From positions 63,563,266 through 63,627,265 of the forward strand of contig NC_083560.1 of the NCBI RefSeq assembly GCF_019925205.1: a DNA stretch of 64,000 bases. The letters are read 5' to 3'. Each line of letters starts with the position of its first letter. The stretch's first letter is position 1. Shown in pieces: positions 1-13,800 of this stretch. Below the pieces are notes generated by a model. That model was given only the letters and a program-made list of their open reading frames with translations, was not told the origin of the DNA and did not search any database. The position numbers and the translations under genes were made by a program. The stretch comes from Metopolophium dirhodum. Its lineage: Eukaryota > Arthropoda > Insecta > Hemiptera > Aphididae.

Positions 1-3000
1 TAAGAAATAAAGATAAACCAGCAGTCTATTCTTTCTGTATTTGCAATGCGTCTGAAATTAATGACAATTGATAAGTCTGACGAGCAATACATGAGATGCT
101 GTTTATATATTTCGGGTTTTATGTTTTTATATTATCAATCTATGGACTATAAACAATCTCTAAACCAATTTTAATTGCACATGGCTTATAATAATAATTA
201 ACATTATTTCGTATACACAAATACACAATACTCGTAAATATCTTTTAAATGTTGTTAATTAATAATAATAATAATAATAGTACGTGACATGAAAAGTGGC
301 CGGTGACCCCACTACCAGCCCGGCAAGAATGGCCGCTAGCCATGGGTTTTCTTGTGTGTGTATTATTTTATGTATTTACATGACGGTATATAATTTTTTT
401 AAATTAGTTGTTCTAATTATAATTTCTAAAATTATCTGTTATTTAAATATTTAGATAATTATCTAGATAAAATATTTTATCTTTTATCTTTTTGTTAGAT
501 GAATTTGATTTGTTTATCTTTTATCTGTATCTTAGATAAAATTTAGTGTTGTTATCTTTATCTTTAACTAGATGATTTTTTTGTTATCTGTTCCTAACAC
601 TGGATATAACCCAGATAAATCGCCTTTTACTGTAAAAAGTTGAATCGCAAAAATGTATGTACTTAGCCAGTTACAATAGTAGATCATCAACTCATAATTG
701 AATTACCTAATTCTGAATTAAAAATTCAACAACTGAAAAAACGACTAAGTAAAGGTATAATATTTTTAATCAATTTTAACTCAACAATAATATTCTTAGA
801 TATTATGATTATACATATATTATTATGCAGCTACATCACTAATAACACTTATATTAGAATATTATTATTACTAGATATCTATCGCTACATTTGAATTCTT
901 TCCACAGTGCTCTAAACTGGTTACAAAATATCTCATTCGTTATCAATATTGGCTTTCAAGTGAAATCCAAACCTCGTTATATCTTCTTCTGACAGTCGCG
1001 CCGATCCATCTTATATAATATCTTCTTCGTTGTGTATATATACCTGATAATAATTCTATATAACCAGTAAAAGATTATGTTTTGATGGTGGTCAATGTTT
1101 GATGATTTTATGACAAATATTTTTATAAGGGGTGCTTTTAGCCCGTCTTAAATAGATATTATGTTTCAGTAATATGATATTTAAAAATGACTTCAGCTCC
1201 ACGGTTTCCGTCTCCTACCGAAACAGATATACGATAAACGTGTCCGTCTGCATAGGGTCGGCAACCGAAAACACAAAATAGGTTATAACATAATAATGTC
1301 CTATTGTAGGTTGAACGTCATAATCATCTCTATTTATTTTCTAAAATGTAACACGGACTCTTGTTTTAAACATCGTGATCAAATATAATATATTATGCAA
1401 AGATAACATGTCACTAGATTATTCCGAGACAACATTAAAAAAAATATAGGTTTATTTTACATTCAACCTACATATTTTAATCTCGTATAAAAGATAATAT
1501 GACGGTGTACTTATAGGTAACTAATTAATTATAAGCTGTATTAATTATTTATATACCAATCACATTTTGCATTTTATGTATCTTATATTTTTAATAGGTA
1601 AATATGGTGGTAATGATCGTAAAGTATAATTTCACCGTTACCTACTCAATAAAATATTATTGGTATTCAAATTATAAATTTATCGTTTAAATTATAACTA
1701 TGACTTATATTGTTATCCATTCCATGGACCTATAATAATGCGTAGCTACATAAAATACGAAGTGTTGCATGTATATTTGTGCTCTTCTCAGCGGACATTT
1801 GTGTATTCAAGTATTCACGTGATGTTAAATTCACTTGTGATGGTTTATCGTTAAAATTAGGTTTAGGAAAAACAAAACAAACACGGGGGATGTCACTCTG
1901 CCGTGTAATAGATGTCAAATACTCAAATGACGTACCTGATAATTCAGTAAGTAACTGTACAGATGTTGAGATGTGTTAAGTTTAATGATAAGTCGTAACA
2001 GATACAAAAATATTTCGGGCAGAAACAGTCTGCTGCAATTATTTCTAGTGATATTTTATTATACTCTTATATTAGTAATTTAATTATGCAGTGGTTATGT
2101 TATTGGTTGAACTAATGTACCGTAGATCGGTGGGATTATGTTTGGCGTAACCTTAAATTAATCTAAATATTTTTAAAATTTCAAGATATGTAGAGGTAAA
2201 AAGTGTATAGTTCCTATACGAACACAATTGTTTGTAATACAATATAATCACGGAAATTATTATTTTTAGTTGAAATATCTAATTTAGAAAAATGTTGACA
2301 TAAAATATGAAAATATTTATAAGATATTTATCATAATATAAAACCAATACATTCATTGTTCCAATCAGAATCTAAATAATAATTCGACCACGTTCCCTCG
2401 TCGTCTCCATAAAAGTACTCTAAAAACATATTATAGGACCATAACATACTCAACAATATTATATTACACGATGATCACAATGTTGACAGCGAATGTGTAT
2501 TGTTTATCTTGGGTGTCATATAGGTTTTGCTGTCTTGAAAATAAATGTTTATATTATAGTATTGTCCCGACAACTTATGATAACTTAAATCTCAATAACT
2601 TAAAAACGTCAGTAACTCAATTTTTTTTGTGGTTTCTTAAAGTGTTTGAACTCGAAAAATATACAAGAAGAAATTATTTTTACTTCCCTTTAGATTCGAG
2701 TTATCAAAACTCGACTTTAATAGTCAGTTGTTTGTGTGGATATACTGCTGTTATGCAACAAACGATTAATGACATTGACTTAAAATTATGTATTTGTCGT
2801 TTTGATAAGATTTTCAACAGTCGACGAGACGTCGTCGTCTCGGCGGCACCTATACTAATCGTGTACATGTAAAGTTATTGTATTATTTCGGTTGGTGAAT
2901 GTACGTCTCAAAAGTGTACCTATAGGAGTATAAACGTGGTTCAATGGCATAATTAGAGGAAGGAGAGCGGATGAAAAGGAACGGATAATGTATAGCTGCG

Positions 3001-6000
3001 CCTGGGGCCCCTGCACGGTCATTAACTCAAGTCGGTGAGTTTTAAGTATATTATCAACTTTAAAAAATATTAATTTAGAACACTCCACGTACCGGAGAAT
3101 CAGCTAAACAAAACAAAATTACCTCCCACTTTAGCTCGTCAGTCAGAAATTCGGTAATATTTTATAATATATAATATTTATATATATTCCTACACATTAA
3201 TTCCGGTAAATATACTGGAATGACGCCATTTCAGTGAGTTGCGGCGAGGCGATGATACCTTGAGTGCATAGCAGCTGCCACCAAGACGATATTATATAGG
3301 TACGCACTTGAACGTGGTAAACGACGCAGAGAATCTCTTTGACTAATTAGATTTCATGGCAATGATGATGGTGGCGACTAAGTCTAGTTCGCTGAAACAC
3401 CACAATCCCTATAACATTGCACTTGACGTTTCGCAAAGGATTAATGAACCAGTGGACAAACAAATTTGATGACTATGTGTGTGTGTTTTGCAAAATCGTG
3501 TGCTGACTGTGCTTTTAATTTATGTCACGTTACTTAAACTTTGATTTAGACTTGATTTTATTCTGTTTTATGAGTTAATGGTAACTATTAAAAGATAAAT
3601 ATTATATATTTGAAAAAAATACTATTTTAAACGTTCGGTCGTCCGAAATGAAGATTTAAATTGACCACATCAATTATAGAGAATATTTACTTTGAACGTT
3701 TTTATTTATTTTTATTTGCAGCATTAGTTTATTTTATCATATTAGCATAATTATTTCTAATAATTATATTTGATGTATCATGATTATAAATGACAGCATT
3801 ATATTGTATAAGGCAATTTATGTGATTTCTGACCGGATATTTGATTGGATAATATGTTTTAATTGACGCACTGATATGATCACCGAAAGCTCAAATTATT
3901 CAAATCAAGTTCAACATTTCATTGTGTTTATATAGGTAATAGGTATCTATTCGAATTACACAAACACACATACAATATGTAATCGTAAAATATTATAAAT
4001 TGCGTAAACCTATGCGCAAAAGTCAAACCTATATGAAGTTATTATTCTCGTAGTTTCTGACACTAAATAAATTTGATGGCACCAAATAAATCAAATATAC
4101 AAATGTTGTTGTAAATTATTGTTATTGTAAATCCCCCTACCATGTCTCATGGTGTAATCAAATTAAAATTGTTTGCTTTCTGTGTTATTGTCCTGTTTAG
4201 ATAAAATTTTAGTTTAATTATTGCAGGTATATAATTTCATAATATTTTTATTCGTCATCGCCCATCACATGTGCACTACTGCTGTTTTTATTCATAATTT
4301 ATTAATTAATAAAATTGTTTTTAGATGAAGCCACGTCATTCACCCTTATTTGTTGTCTTCGTCCGACAAACGTATTAATACATTGTTATAACAGATTAAA
4401 AAAGGATTATATTTAAAAAATTTATATTTTAAATAATTTTGTATGAATGTAAATAATGAACAATTTACGAATCCAGTCTAACTATAAGATATAAATTACA
4501 TTTTATTTTAAACATTTTTCAATTTTTTTCATTACAATAACGATACGCAAACGGCCTGTAAAAAAGGTTTTTGCTACAATAGCGATGATCAAACGTCCTA
4601 CACGACATACGCTTAACGGGATAGAGTACTGATATTTTGTTATCTCTGTCTTTCATACGTCCAACACACTATAGACTACACATTTTACGTCCATCAGTGC
4701 GATAAATGTAGTGGAGCGATGAATATTATAAAACAAATTTGAATCCTGCGTGAAGTATGAGATCGACAAGGCTATTTTTTTTAAATTTCACTACCGATGA
4801 ATTCTAAAAAATGTATTTGAAAGTTTGAACATTTTTTTCTTTAAATTTAACTGAAAAAAAATGGCCTGTTCAATATTATTTCCCCTTCTGGCAAAATGCA
4901 TTTAAATTTGTATAATAGTTATAACTAGATCGATAGTATACTGATGGATGCCATACAAATAGTTTTAACTTTATGGTACACATGTAACAGACAGTGAACA
5001 CATATATTGGTCCACTTAATGTTTATCATTGAAATATTATTATTAATACTCTAATGCAATACGTTATTGGTTTTCTAGTGACTTGACGGTATTATTATGA
5101 GCACATATACGCGATCGTTATTGTGAAACTTCTGACTGCCGTTTGAAAGGTTTTCAATGTAAACAGAAATTACTAAATTATTATCTTTATTTGATTATGT
5201 TTTTTATTCGTTGCATTGAACGTTGTGTTGTTTGATCATATAATATAGACATCGAATAACACCTACATAGTAAAACACAATACTATTATCATACGCTTAC
5301 ACAAACGCTGGCATAATTTGTCGGTGTAACCATAGCTGAATATATGTATATTAGAGTTTAATATGATATTATATATTATTTTATAAAAAGCCATAAAGGG
5401 ATGTTTGAAAATCTGAAATGGGCTAATCCCAAGGCGAAATAGTTTTATTTGCTTGTTTTGGTGTATATTTATGTAGAATGTATATTGTATTATATTCCCC
5501 AGACATCTCTTTTCGTTTGTATTCGCGTCAAACATTATAATAATATGTGTTTGTATAAAAAGCCTTTGATACGATAAATCTTTAATTGGCAGCAACTCGG
5601 AACAGGCAGCGATGCAGCCGTTTGAATGCCGATCATTAATTATACATTTAATAGTGAACATTTATAAAAACCAATTTACCGACGGGCTGCGGATAAATGG
5701 ACGTACGTGGATTTATAATACAAAAGCTGGTATCTGATATTTTTAACGTAGGCAACTAAACTTCGTTTTTCATCTAAATCGCATTTAAAATGTACCCACC
5801 TTCGTTTTTTTATCCGTACGAAAAAAAAGTTCCATACATGTAGAACAATAACATGGTTACATTGCTACAATAATAATGTTCTAAAATTTTTTTGTGATTC
5901 TGTTTAACGCTCGATGTCGACGATTTGGTGTACACAATGTTGATATGCGTGTAAACGTGCATACACATTATATTATTGAACCTATATGCGATAAATCACA

Positions 6001-8049
6001 TTGGCATTAATCTGATCGATTCAATGTGAGAACTATAAATGTATTATTATTAATTATTAAGTATTATTATAACTGTTTTAGTCCAGAATTTTATGTTTCA
6101 AATGTCCATGTATTAGCCACTAGGCATAGGTATTTATTATATTACCTAAATTAAAAGAGTTAAAAATAAGTCTTGAATAATGTTGTTATTTATTTTATTC
6201 CTTAAATCTGTAATAAATATTATATATAAGGTAATTCACCAAGTAGGCTCACCCCTTTATTTCTTCAGTAATGCAGTTACATAAAATCAGATTTTTTGAA
6301 TTTTTAAATATATTTTTAGACCATATTTTAAAAATCTTGTGATTTTGTACTACTTAAGGAGTGTCTTGCGGAGATACAAACATCTGTTTTATTCAGTGGA
6401 TAATTGTTCTGAACAATTTGACGTATCAGAATATAAATTCGTACAAGTAGTTTTTGAGTTATTTCACCTAGTGTTCTAAAAGTAAAGGACCATGGTAATT
6501 AGGTTTATAAGATATGGCGATTATGGTCATTTGAAAATTCCTGGACAAAACGATCTTTTGAGAAACAAATCCGTAACAATGGGTCTACCACAGTGCTTAG
6601 TTATTAAACTTTTATATTTAAAATATAAAACCACAACAAAAGACTCGTAAGTGTACTTACTAATGAAGTTTTTCTTATTTAAATTTCGTTTTGGAACTGA
6701 ATTAGATTTTAGTTGATAACCAGCGGTTTATTTACAGTTAGTTACCATCGTTCCGTCGGAACTTTTAAATTGAACGATTATCGAACAAGAAGTTGCATCA
6801 TTATTATTACTCTTAAAATGGGACAGGCTGAAAAGCTTTCTATACGACCGAGATTCACCGCGCCCAATTTATTTCCGACCATTATATCGTTGACAATTCT
6901 AGTGATTCAGAGTATTTCCGTAAAATACGTTTTTCTATCCCGTAATTGACTCAATCCATAAAACTCGTAACCTTCCCCTTCTGACAACCACATAAAAACT
7001 CGTCTGTCTGTTTCTCCTTCGCTCGAGGTCTAGGACAAAAATATCATAAGACAACCGAATTAAAAAAAAACCATTGAATCGAAAATATCATAAATGAGTT
7101 TCAGACTAGGTATACGCTACCATTTAGTGTATAATAAATAATAATAATATGTTATATTATCGACTGTTTCCCTGAAAAAGTAATTCATTGTCACGGTATC
7201 CTGTCACATGATATGTGACTTAATTGTTTTCAATTCAAACGTCAATCAACAGTATTTTGTGAAGTCAGAATTTAAAAAATGTGTATTTTGTTGTTCCGTC
7301 AAGTAAGCTAAAGAAAAAAAAATTCCAGGCAAGTTCTCAATGACACTCCTTTTAAAAGATTAAACTAAAACCAATTCAAAAACTTTTAATCTGAAACTAC
7401 AAACATCAAAATGAGCCCGGAACTACAACCCAAGGACCCAAACAAATAACAAATGCTTGTGACCTCGATGCATTCTCCAGACTCCTGTCGGATGACACTC
7501 ACGAATACCCTTACGATGACAAGTAATATATTGCACACAAACTTTATTTTGTACCTATTCCATTTTGTTATCCTTTATTTAATTTTACTAAAAAAATACA
7601 CTTTTAATTAATATCACAATATAACTGCGATCGGTAGTATTAATGATATTTTAGTACTATATAATATAATAGTTCTACTAAATTAAAAGCATGCTATACA
7701 ACGTACGGTTGATTGTTGACACATTTTCAATTTCATGAATAGGTTATAAAAAATCCGAAAAATCATCAGCTCATCATATCTTTATCAGACTACAAATATT
7801 TATTTAATATCAACTTAAACTCAATATCAGAATGACATTTTCCATTTAACACCGTATGCGTCGAATGGAGTCACAGTGAGATACTAAAACCACGTCAACT
7901 ATAATATTATTGTGATTGTGCATGGCAGCGAAACTACAATTTGTTTCTCGTATAATATACGTTTCATTCGACTATTATATTATAAAATGTCGATTTTATA
8001 GTAATATAATATTATCATTTCAATAGGATTGTTGCATAATTCTACTCAC
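1..8049 (-). other. Dscam-like intron after the Ig3 half-exon (partial)
   Basis: AT-rich intronic sequence with no recognisable exon. It holds the partial hAT-like element near 385-602. The line from about 6230 (ggtaattcaccaag...) to 6280 resembles one end of a short dispersed repeat, but I could not find a matching other end. ORFs of 60-133 codons here are compositionally like the surrounding non-coding DNA. The exon completing Ig3 must lie below position 1. Confidence 0.6.
385..602. mobile_element. Partial non-autonomous hAT-like element with AGATAA/TTATCT arrays
   Basis: The right end is TTCCTAACACTG, the complement of a CAGTGTTAGGAA terminus, and the interior is packed with degenerate TTATCT / AGATAA motifs. 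The same motif arrays fill the well-bounded element at 21665-22081, so the two are probably members of one family. The left end is decayed and no clear 8-bp target duplication is visible. Confidence 0.5.
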
Positions 8050-8170
8050 GTGACTTTCGGTGGAGGGAATCCGTATACGTCGCACGGCAACAACAGATGG
8101 TCGCCCTGTTTCACCAAGTGGACGGTAAAGTCGTTGGATTTCGACCAAGGTGCCATGGTCCGGTTACTCT
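8050..8170 (-). CDS. Dscam-like: Dscam-like exon: Ig3, first half
   Basis: 121-nt exon that begins in phase 1 and ends in phase 2. The acceptor is cactcatttcgattcgcag before AGAGTAACCGG; the donor is AAAGTCAC followed by gtgagt. The split codon with the previous exon is GAG (Glu). The translation is ESNRTMAPWSKSNDFTV, then HLVKQGDHLLLPCDVYG and FPPPKVT. The first Ig3 cysteine is in LLLPCDVYG, and the Pro-rich FPPPKV precedes the expected core Trp, which must sit at the start of the next exon, outside the window. SNRT is a possible N-glycosylation site. Splitting Ig3 just before its core Trp resembles the exon 5/exon 6 boundary of fly Dscam1. The other half of Ig3 was not found in 1-8049. Confidence 0.88.
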
Positions 8171-8484
8171 CTGCGAATCGAAATGAGTGTGTAAAAAATA
8201 AACATACATATATAGTATAATATACAATAGTATAGACACAAATAACATAAATATATAACAATAATAATACAGAACGACTCGTGCGCCATCGTTTAGTGCA
8301 AAATTAATTACTCAGCGGTTTTAATTAAAATTTCCGTTAAATTATGCGCTCGGCTTTGCCGCCGCCGCCCCTTGCCACCGATCTTCACCCCCTCCCCCCA
8401 ACACAAACCATCAACGCATAATAATACGTTAACAGCGGCAGTGGCGGTCATGTACCATATACGCATATTATACATTTATATATA

Positions 8485-8693
8485 TGTGTGTGTGCGTGTG
8501 TGTAAATGTATATAATATAATATATGTACGACGATTTCGCCAATGTCGCTCAGAGGGATTTAGAAATTAAAAAAAAAAACAAAACAAAAAAAAAAAAAAA
8601 AACAAAATATATTTTTATGCGTAAAGTCACCGCACTCGCGTTGGTTATTTTGCACCAGCACTCTGCTGTTTTTGTACACACACACACACACAC
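8485..8693. repeat. GT and CA dinucleotide microsatellites
   Basis: Short GT-rich (about 8485-8503) and CA (about 8676-8693) tracts flank an A-rich stretch with long runs of A interrupted by C (about 8568-8605). ORFs crossing this interval encode only low-complexity peptide. Confidence 0.85.
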
Positions 8694-10169
8694 GCATATT
8701 ATTATTATAAACGCATTTACGGAGCATTTTCAACGGATTTTTTATTCGGTTTTTAATTTTTTTTCCCCCTCCATTCGTATTATAATAATATACACACATA
8801 CATTTACGACGCTCGTGAAATCGTCCGTGCACACCGCCGTCGCCGCAATCGTGTGTGATTTAATAATTATTGTCCTCTCGCCGCCCGGAGTTCATTAAAA
8901 ACAATATTTTTTCCGCAGCAGCATAGGATTTTATATTATATACCTACCGTTGCCGGGAGTCGTCGTTCTGAAATCTTTTTAGTATCATTACTATCGTATT
9001 TGAAAGACTATAAGATTTTTAACCGTTTCTTCGAAATAAAAATAATAATGATATCACAATTACGATAATATGATAAAACGGATTCATCGTCAACGACGGC
9101 GATCACTCTACAAGTTCAAACATAATATTATGAAAAATTATCATTTTTTTTTCCCAACGCTAACACAAAAATTATTAATCTTATTATACCTATAGGTATA
9201 CAGTATAATTATGTAGTCGCGATCGAAACAGTAGCTGACAACCCGATTGAGACTTTTTGAAAAATTCCACGTGAATTAATCGCAATGTTAACAACGATTT
9301 AAAACTGGCCAAGAGATTCCCAACTATAGAAAGTGTGTGTCAACTACAATAATAATAGGTGTAAACACGGTACCTATACTTTTGTCAAACTATCACCTAT
9401 ACCTAGTATAGGTGTGGCAGTTTTCGTAATTCTATATTGAGTAATTATTTTTTATTAGCACTTTATGAACTATAATTTTTTTTTGTGTGTGTTCATAATA
9501 ATATTTTTATGGTTTAGCCTATAATCTGGTATTTGGCTTTGATTTAAATAACTATATTACCTATACATTTTTTTTTCGTATTTAGGTACAGTAAACTATT
9601 ATGAGACTATTAGTTAAAGGGTTTGATTTTTTTGCAATAACTTCAAATTGAATTGGAGTTATTCCAACTATAATCATGGGTAGTACATATATTGCATGGG
9701 ATAGGTTTACTGAAATCAAACAATATGTACAGAGCTACACAAAACCCTATACAATCAGAATTATTACAATGAATGTCACGTGACTATCAAACGCATAATC
9801 TATTTTTATCTATTCCATGTTTTACGGCCGTAACACACTAGTAGCTTTTGACTTAAAAAAAAATCCTAAAATGTCTATTAAACCAGAAATAAAAATATCA
9901 AACGAAAAAATTGTGTAAATAATAAGATTCTATATCGTAGTGTAAGTTATTTTTTAACATATTTTTATAACAATATAGTTAATATAAATTGTATTCATTG
10001 TTATATGTTCTTAGTGGATCGATTAATTATTTCGCACAAAATATGTATCTTTTTTTAGTATCTAAAGAGATATTTTTATAGTAGAAAATGCTTATCTAGG
10101 TAACTTAATTCCCAGGAAAGTGAATCTAAGTAGTATTTTGAGAGGTTAAAAGTAAATAATATAACATAA

Positions 10170-10870
10170 TAATTTTTTTTTGTGGAGGAGAAATAAGAAA
10201 AAATTACTCAAAACTGGTTTTTAATAAAAAGTGTTCTGCTATTTTATTGTTATTCAAAAATGAATAGTCGTAGAAACATGGAATTTGCACCAATTTTGTT
10301 TATGTATTCTAATTGTACCTATAAACCTACTTGGTTTAAGTTTCAAAACATTTTAAATATTTGTGTTATTTATAGACATTTATAAATTTCAATTTTTTTT
10401 ATCTTTTTTTCTATAATTGTAAATTAAAAACTTTCCTTATAAGTTGTTATTGAAATTACAAAAAAAATTGAGCGTAAATCTACACAAAATTTGTGAGCGT
10501 TCGCATTTAAAATTTTAACAAAATCGCAAAAATTTGAATATTATTATATACTTTGTTGCTAAAAATTCTTAAAATGTTTAAAATCTATACCAAAGATTTA
10601 AAAATGTAATACAATGTTCCACATAAATTGTTCTGTTGGAATTTATACTATATAATTAAAACTCATAGTCACCATTTGTGTTTTTAATAACTGTTTGAAA
10701 TTCACATTTTGACAAAATTCAATAAAATCACGGAAATATGCAAATTATTTTGAAGTCAATAATGTATAACATTATGTAAAATTTGTATAGCTATATGACT
10801 TGGGCATGTAATACAAGGTTCCTCAAAAATAGTTTAAACAGAAATCTAAAATCTAAAAATCTCCTATATG
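10170..10870 (+). repeat. Dispersed repeat, copy 1
   Basis: It shares an ordered series of blocks with 26190-26540 and 62150-62470: a GGAGGAGAAA-like block, an A-rich block, a TTTT/AAAATTG block, then a 'CAAAAATGAATAGTCGTAG AAACATGGAAT'-like block here. I recognise this style of repeat from aphid genomes but cannot name a family. No coding content is visible. Confidence 0.45.
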
Positions 10871-13800
10871 CAGAATAACGATCATCGTTATTTTGTTGTA
10901 ATTCATAAATATTCACCGAGACTTGAAATGTATATGTGTTATGTATATTATTTTATTTTATATAATACACAATTACATTTTTTAAAAATGTAGTTTAATT
11001 TTATGTTATTGACTACATTATACATATCGTAAACATATTCACACCGTTTTATGGCAAGTTTTGTATCGAATCAAAAGTCAATAACAATAATATATATATA
11101 TCATATAAATGTATACTGTAAAAAATAATATATTTAATTTTTTCTAGAAAAAAAACTAATTTACTATTCAACGACCCGCTAAGTATAAAAAAGAGTGTTC
11201 CTTAAAATACACATATAAGTAAAATATATGTGAAATGCCTTGAAAATTACAAGAAGTTACAAGATTCACGAAAAAATCTTGATAAAGTATATCAAATTTG
11301 TAGTTAAATAATGAAGTTTGAAAATACAATAATCTGTATGGAAATTCTACGTAGAAGTGTATGGTGTAGTTTTAAACAATATCAACATAATAACAAAATA
11401 ATGTTTTGTAATGAGATTAAATTATGTAATAAAAATATTTCCATAAACGTTTTAATATTTTGATAAATTTAGTGCTGATCTTTAAAATGATCCTGTAAAC
11501 GTTTTTTGTGAAATCTTCACCATTTTTTAAGCTAGAATTTCTGATCTCTCAGTAATATTTAAAATGTCCCCATATTATGTATTCACACCAATAAGGTTTT
11601 TCTAATTATTTTCCTATTTATTACTATAACTGTATCAAAGAGTCATGGATTGTTTAATTTATATGTACCTATATAAATTATATATTATATTTTATTTATA
11701 AATATATTCATAGATCTGATTATTGAATAAATTTCAAATTTAGTTGAAACGATAATGTTGACTAATTAATTATTATGTAAGTTTTGTAGTGAATTTTATG
11801 GACACGTGTAAGAAGTTATAGTGACGATTAATACTAAAAATATTATTATAATTGAAAAAATTACACTATGAATCCTTGCAAGTCATTAAGAATTAAAAAT
11901 GTGCACATAGTATTTGTATATAGATAAAGATAGGTATGACAATATTCTGCCAAAAATAACCTTAGATATTCACTACTTTGCACGTAGGTAGTTATTTAAG
12001 CAACACACAATCATAAACTGTGCGTACTTACAATATTAGGCATATGAATAAATAACTAAAATACTTCAAAAGCATAATTCTTTTAACAGCTTCCAATTCA
12101 AAATATTAAAATATTTTTGGCAAATTCGTTAAAATTGGCATTAAAGTGAATCGATACCTTGCATATCTACTACCGTGATCAGATCATAGTCATTACTATT
12201 TGAGTTCATTTCACACCACCATTTTTTTTTTATTTCAATGTTTCAATGTTATAGTTAATCAGTTTATAGAATAAAATATAAATAATAATTTAAAAACTAA
12301 AAAATAATAAATATTATTATAACATACTAAAAATAACAGTTATTATATTATTATAATAGGTATGTTAAATTAATATTGGAATTGTTTTTATTGGTCTAGT
12401 TCGATTACTTATATTTTATTTTATTTTCGATGTAAAGTTTGTACGCAAAATAATGTATTTTTTAATATTTATTAAATCCACCGCCAGTAGACCATTCCTA
12501 CGTTGATTGTGAGTGGATACAGCTGTCGAATATTTTTCGATTGATATTGACATTTATAAATCATCAATCTTGATATAATATAATGAAAAAAAAATGTTAT
12601 CTATAAATAGTCAGTTATCGAAGTGTCATGTTCAAAATATATTTATATTTATTTTTATTTATGTATTTTTCTGTAGTGTTATTAATTGTACATTTCGAGA
12701 ATAATATTTATTCATCTTAAACTTGTCGAACACGCTTTAATAAAATAAAATAAAACTTAACCTAACCATGGATCAAACAGATTGTTTTTGAAACCTTATG
12801 TTTAATTGTTATATTTCACCGTTTGTAGTAAGACGTATTATATTTACCACTCAATTGTAAAACTATTATGGTCTGCCTGGTTATTCTTGGAAAGAGTAAA
12901 GGAAAAACAATACAATATTATAAAAAAATAATGTATAATACGTTGATCCGTTAACGATTAATTTATTGTATTGTAGTCCGTATTATAATCATTTTATATT
13001 TTAAATAATATATTATAAACAGCACAGGAATATATAAAAATAATATATCGATTTCAAATGTACATAAAAAGAGTTGTGTCATAATAATAATATAGTGTTG
13101 TATAATATCGTTCAGTTTGTTTCTGAAACTGTGGAAAGAAATATTATTTTCAAGTATGGGCTTTGATTTATTAATTTAATTCTGGTTTTTCAAACGTTTA
13201 TAATTATCAAGGATTTATTAGACGGATATTAGGAAATTAATCTACGCAAATATATATAATCAGCTGAATTAATTGATTAAAATATAAATTACGTTTGCAT
13301 TTTGTGTTGTTGTTAGTCAAACTTTAATTTTATTGCCAGTAGTAAAAACTTGATTCATGACAATGAGCTGTACAAATATACAGCCACTTGAACCAAACGT
13401 CGCAAGGAACATTAAAATTAGCTCTTGAGTAATACCAATACAACATTCATTATTATGTGCTCTGAAAGTTCTTTTATCGTATCGTAAACAAACTAAATTA
13501 AATTCTCTGAATGGTTTTTTTTACCACCGTTATAATATTATTTTATAGCCACTGAGAGCTTTTGGCGACTACTATACAAATTGGCAAATGCAGAATTACA
13601 AATACGTTAACCAAGCAAAAGAGAATATAATTATTATAAGTGGTTGTGACATTCTTAAATCATATTCCAGGCCCTGATAAACATGGCCCGGAAGCAATAC
13701 AGTACCTAGGTATAAAAAAAACTTTCGTGATGAATATTAGATAATAATAATAATGTCTCAAGTTTGTCGCGGCTCAAAAGTGCTATTTATTTATATTATT

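Noticed and set aside
2471..2872. 133-codon plus-strand ORF
   Set aside because: Composition like flanking intron, no recognised domain and no conservation signal; taken as chance.
5263..5661. 132-codon minus-strand ORF
   Set aside because: Rich in I, N, K, Y and H as expected for random AT-rich DNA; no motif.
8524..8898. ORFs on both strands with poly-K/poly-F and TH repeats
   Set aside because: Produced by A runs and CA microsatellites.
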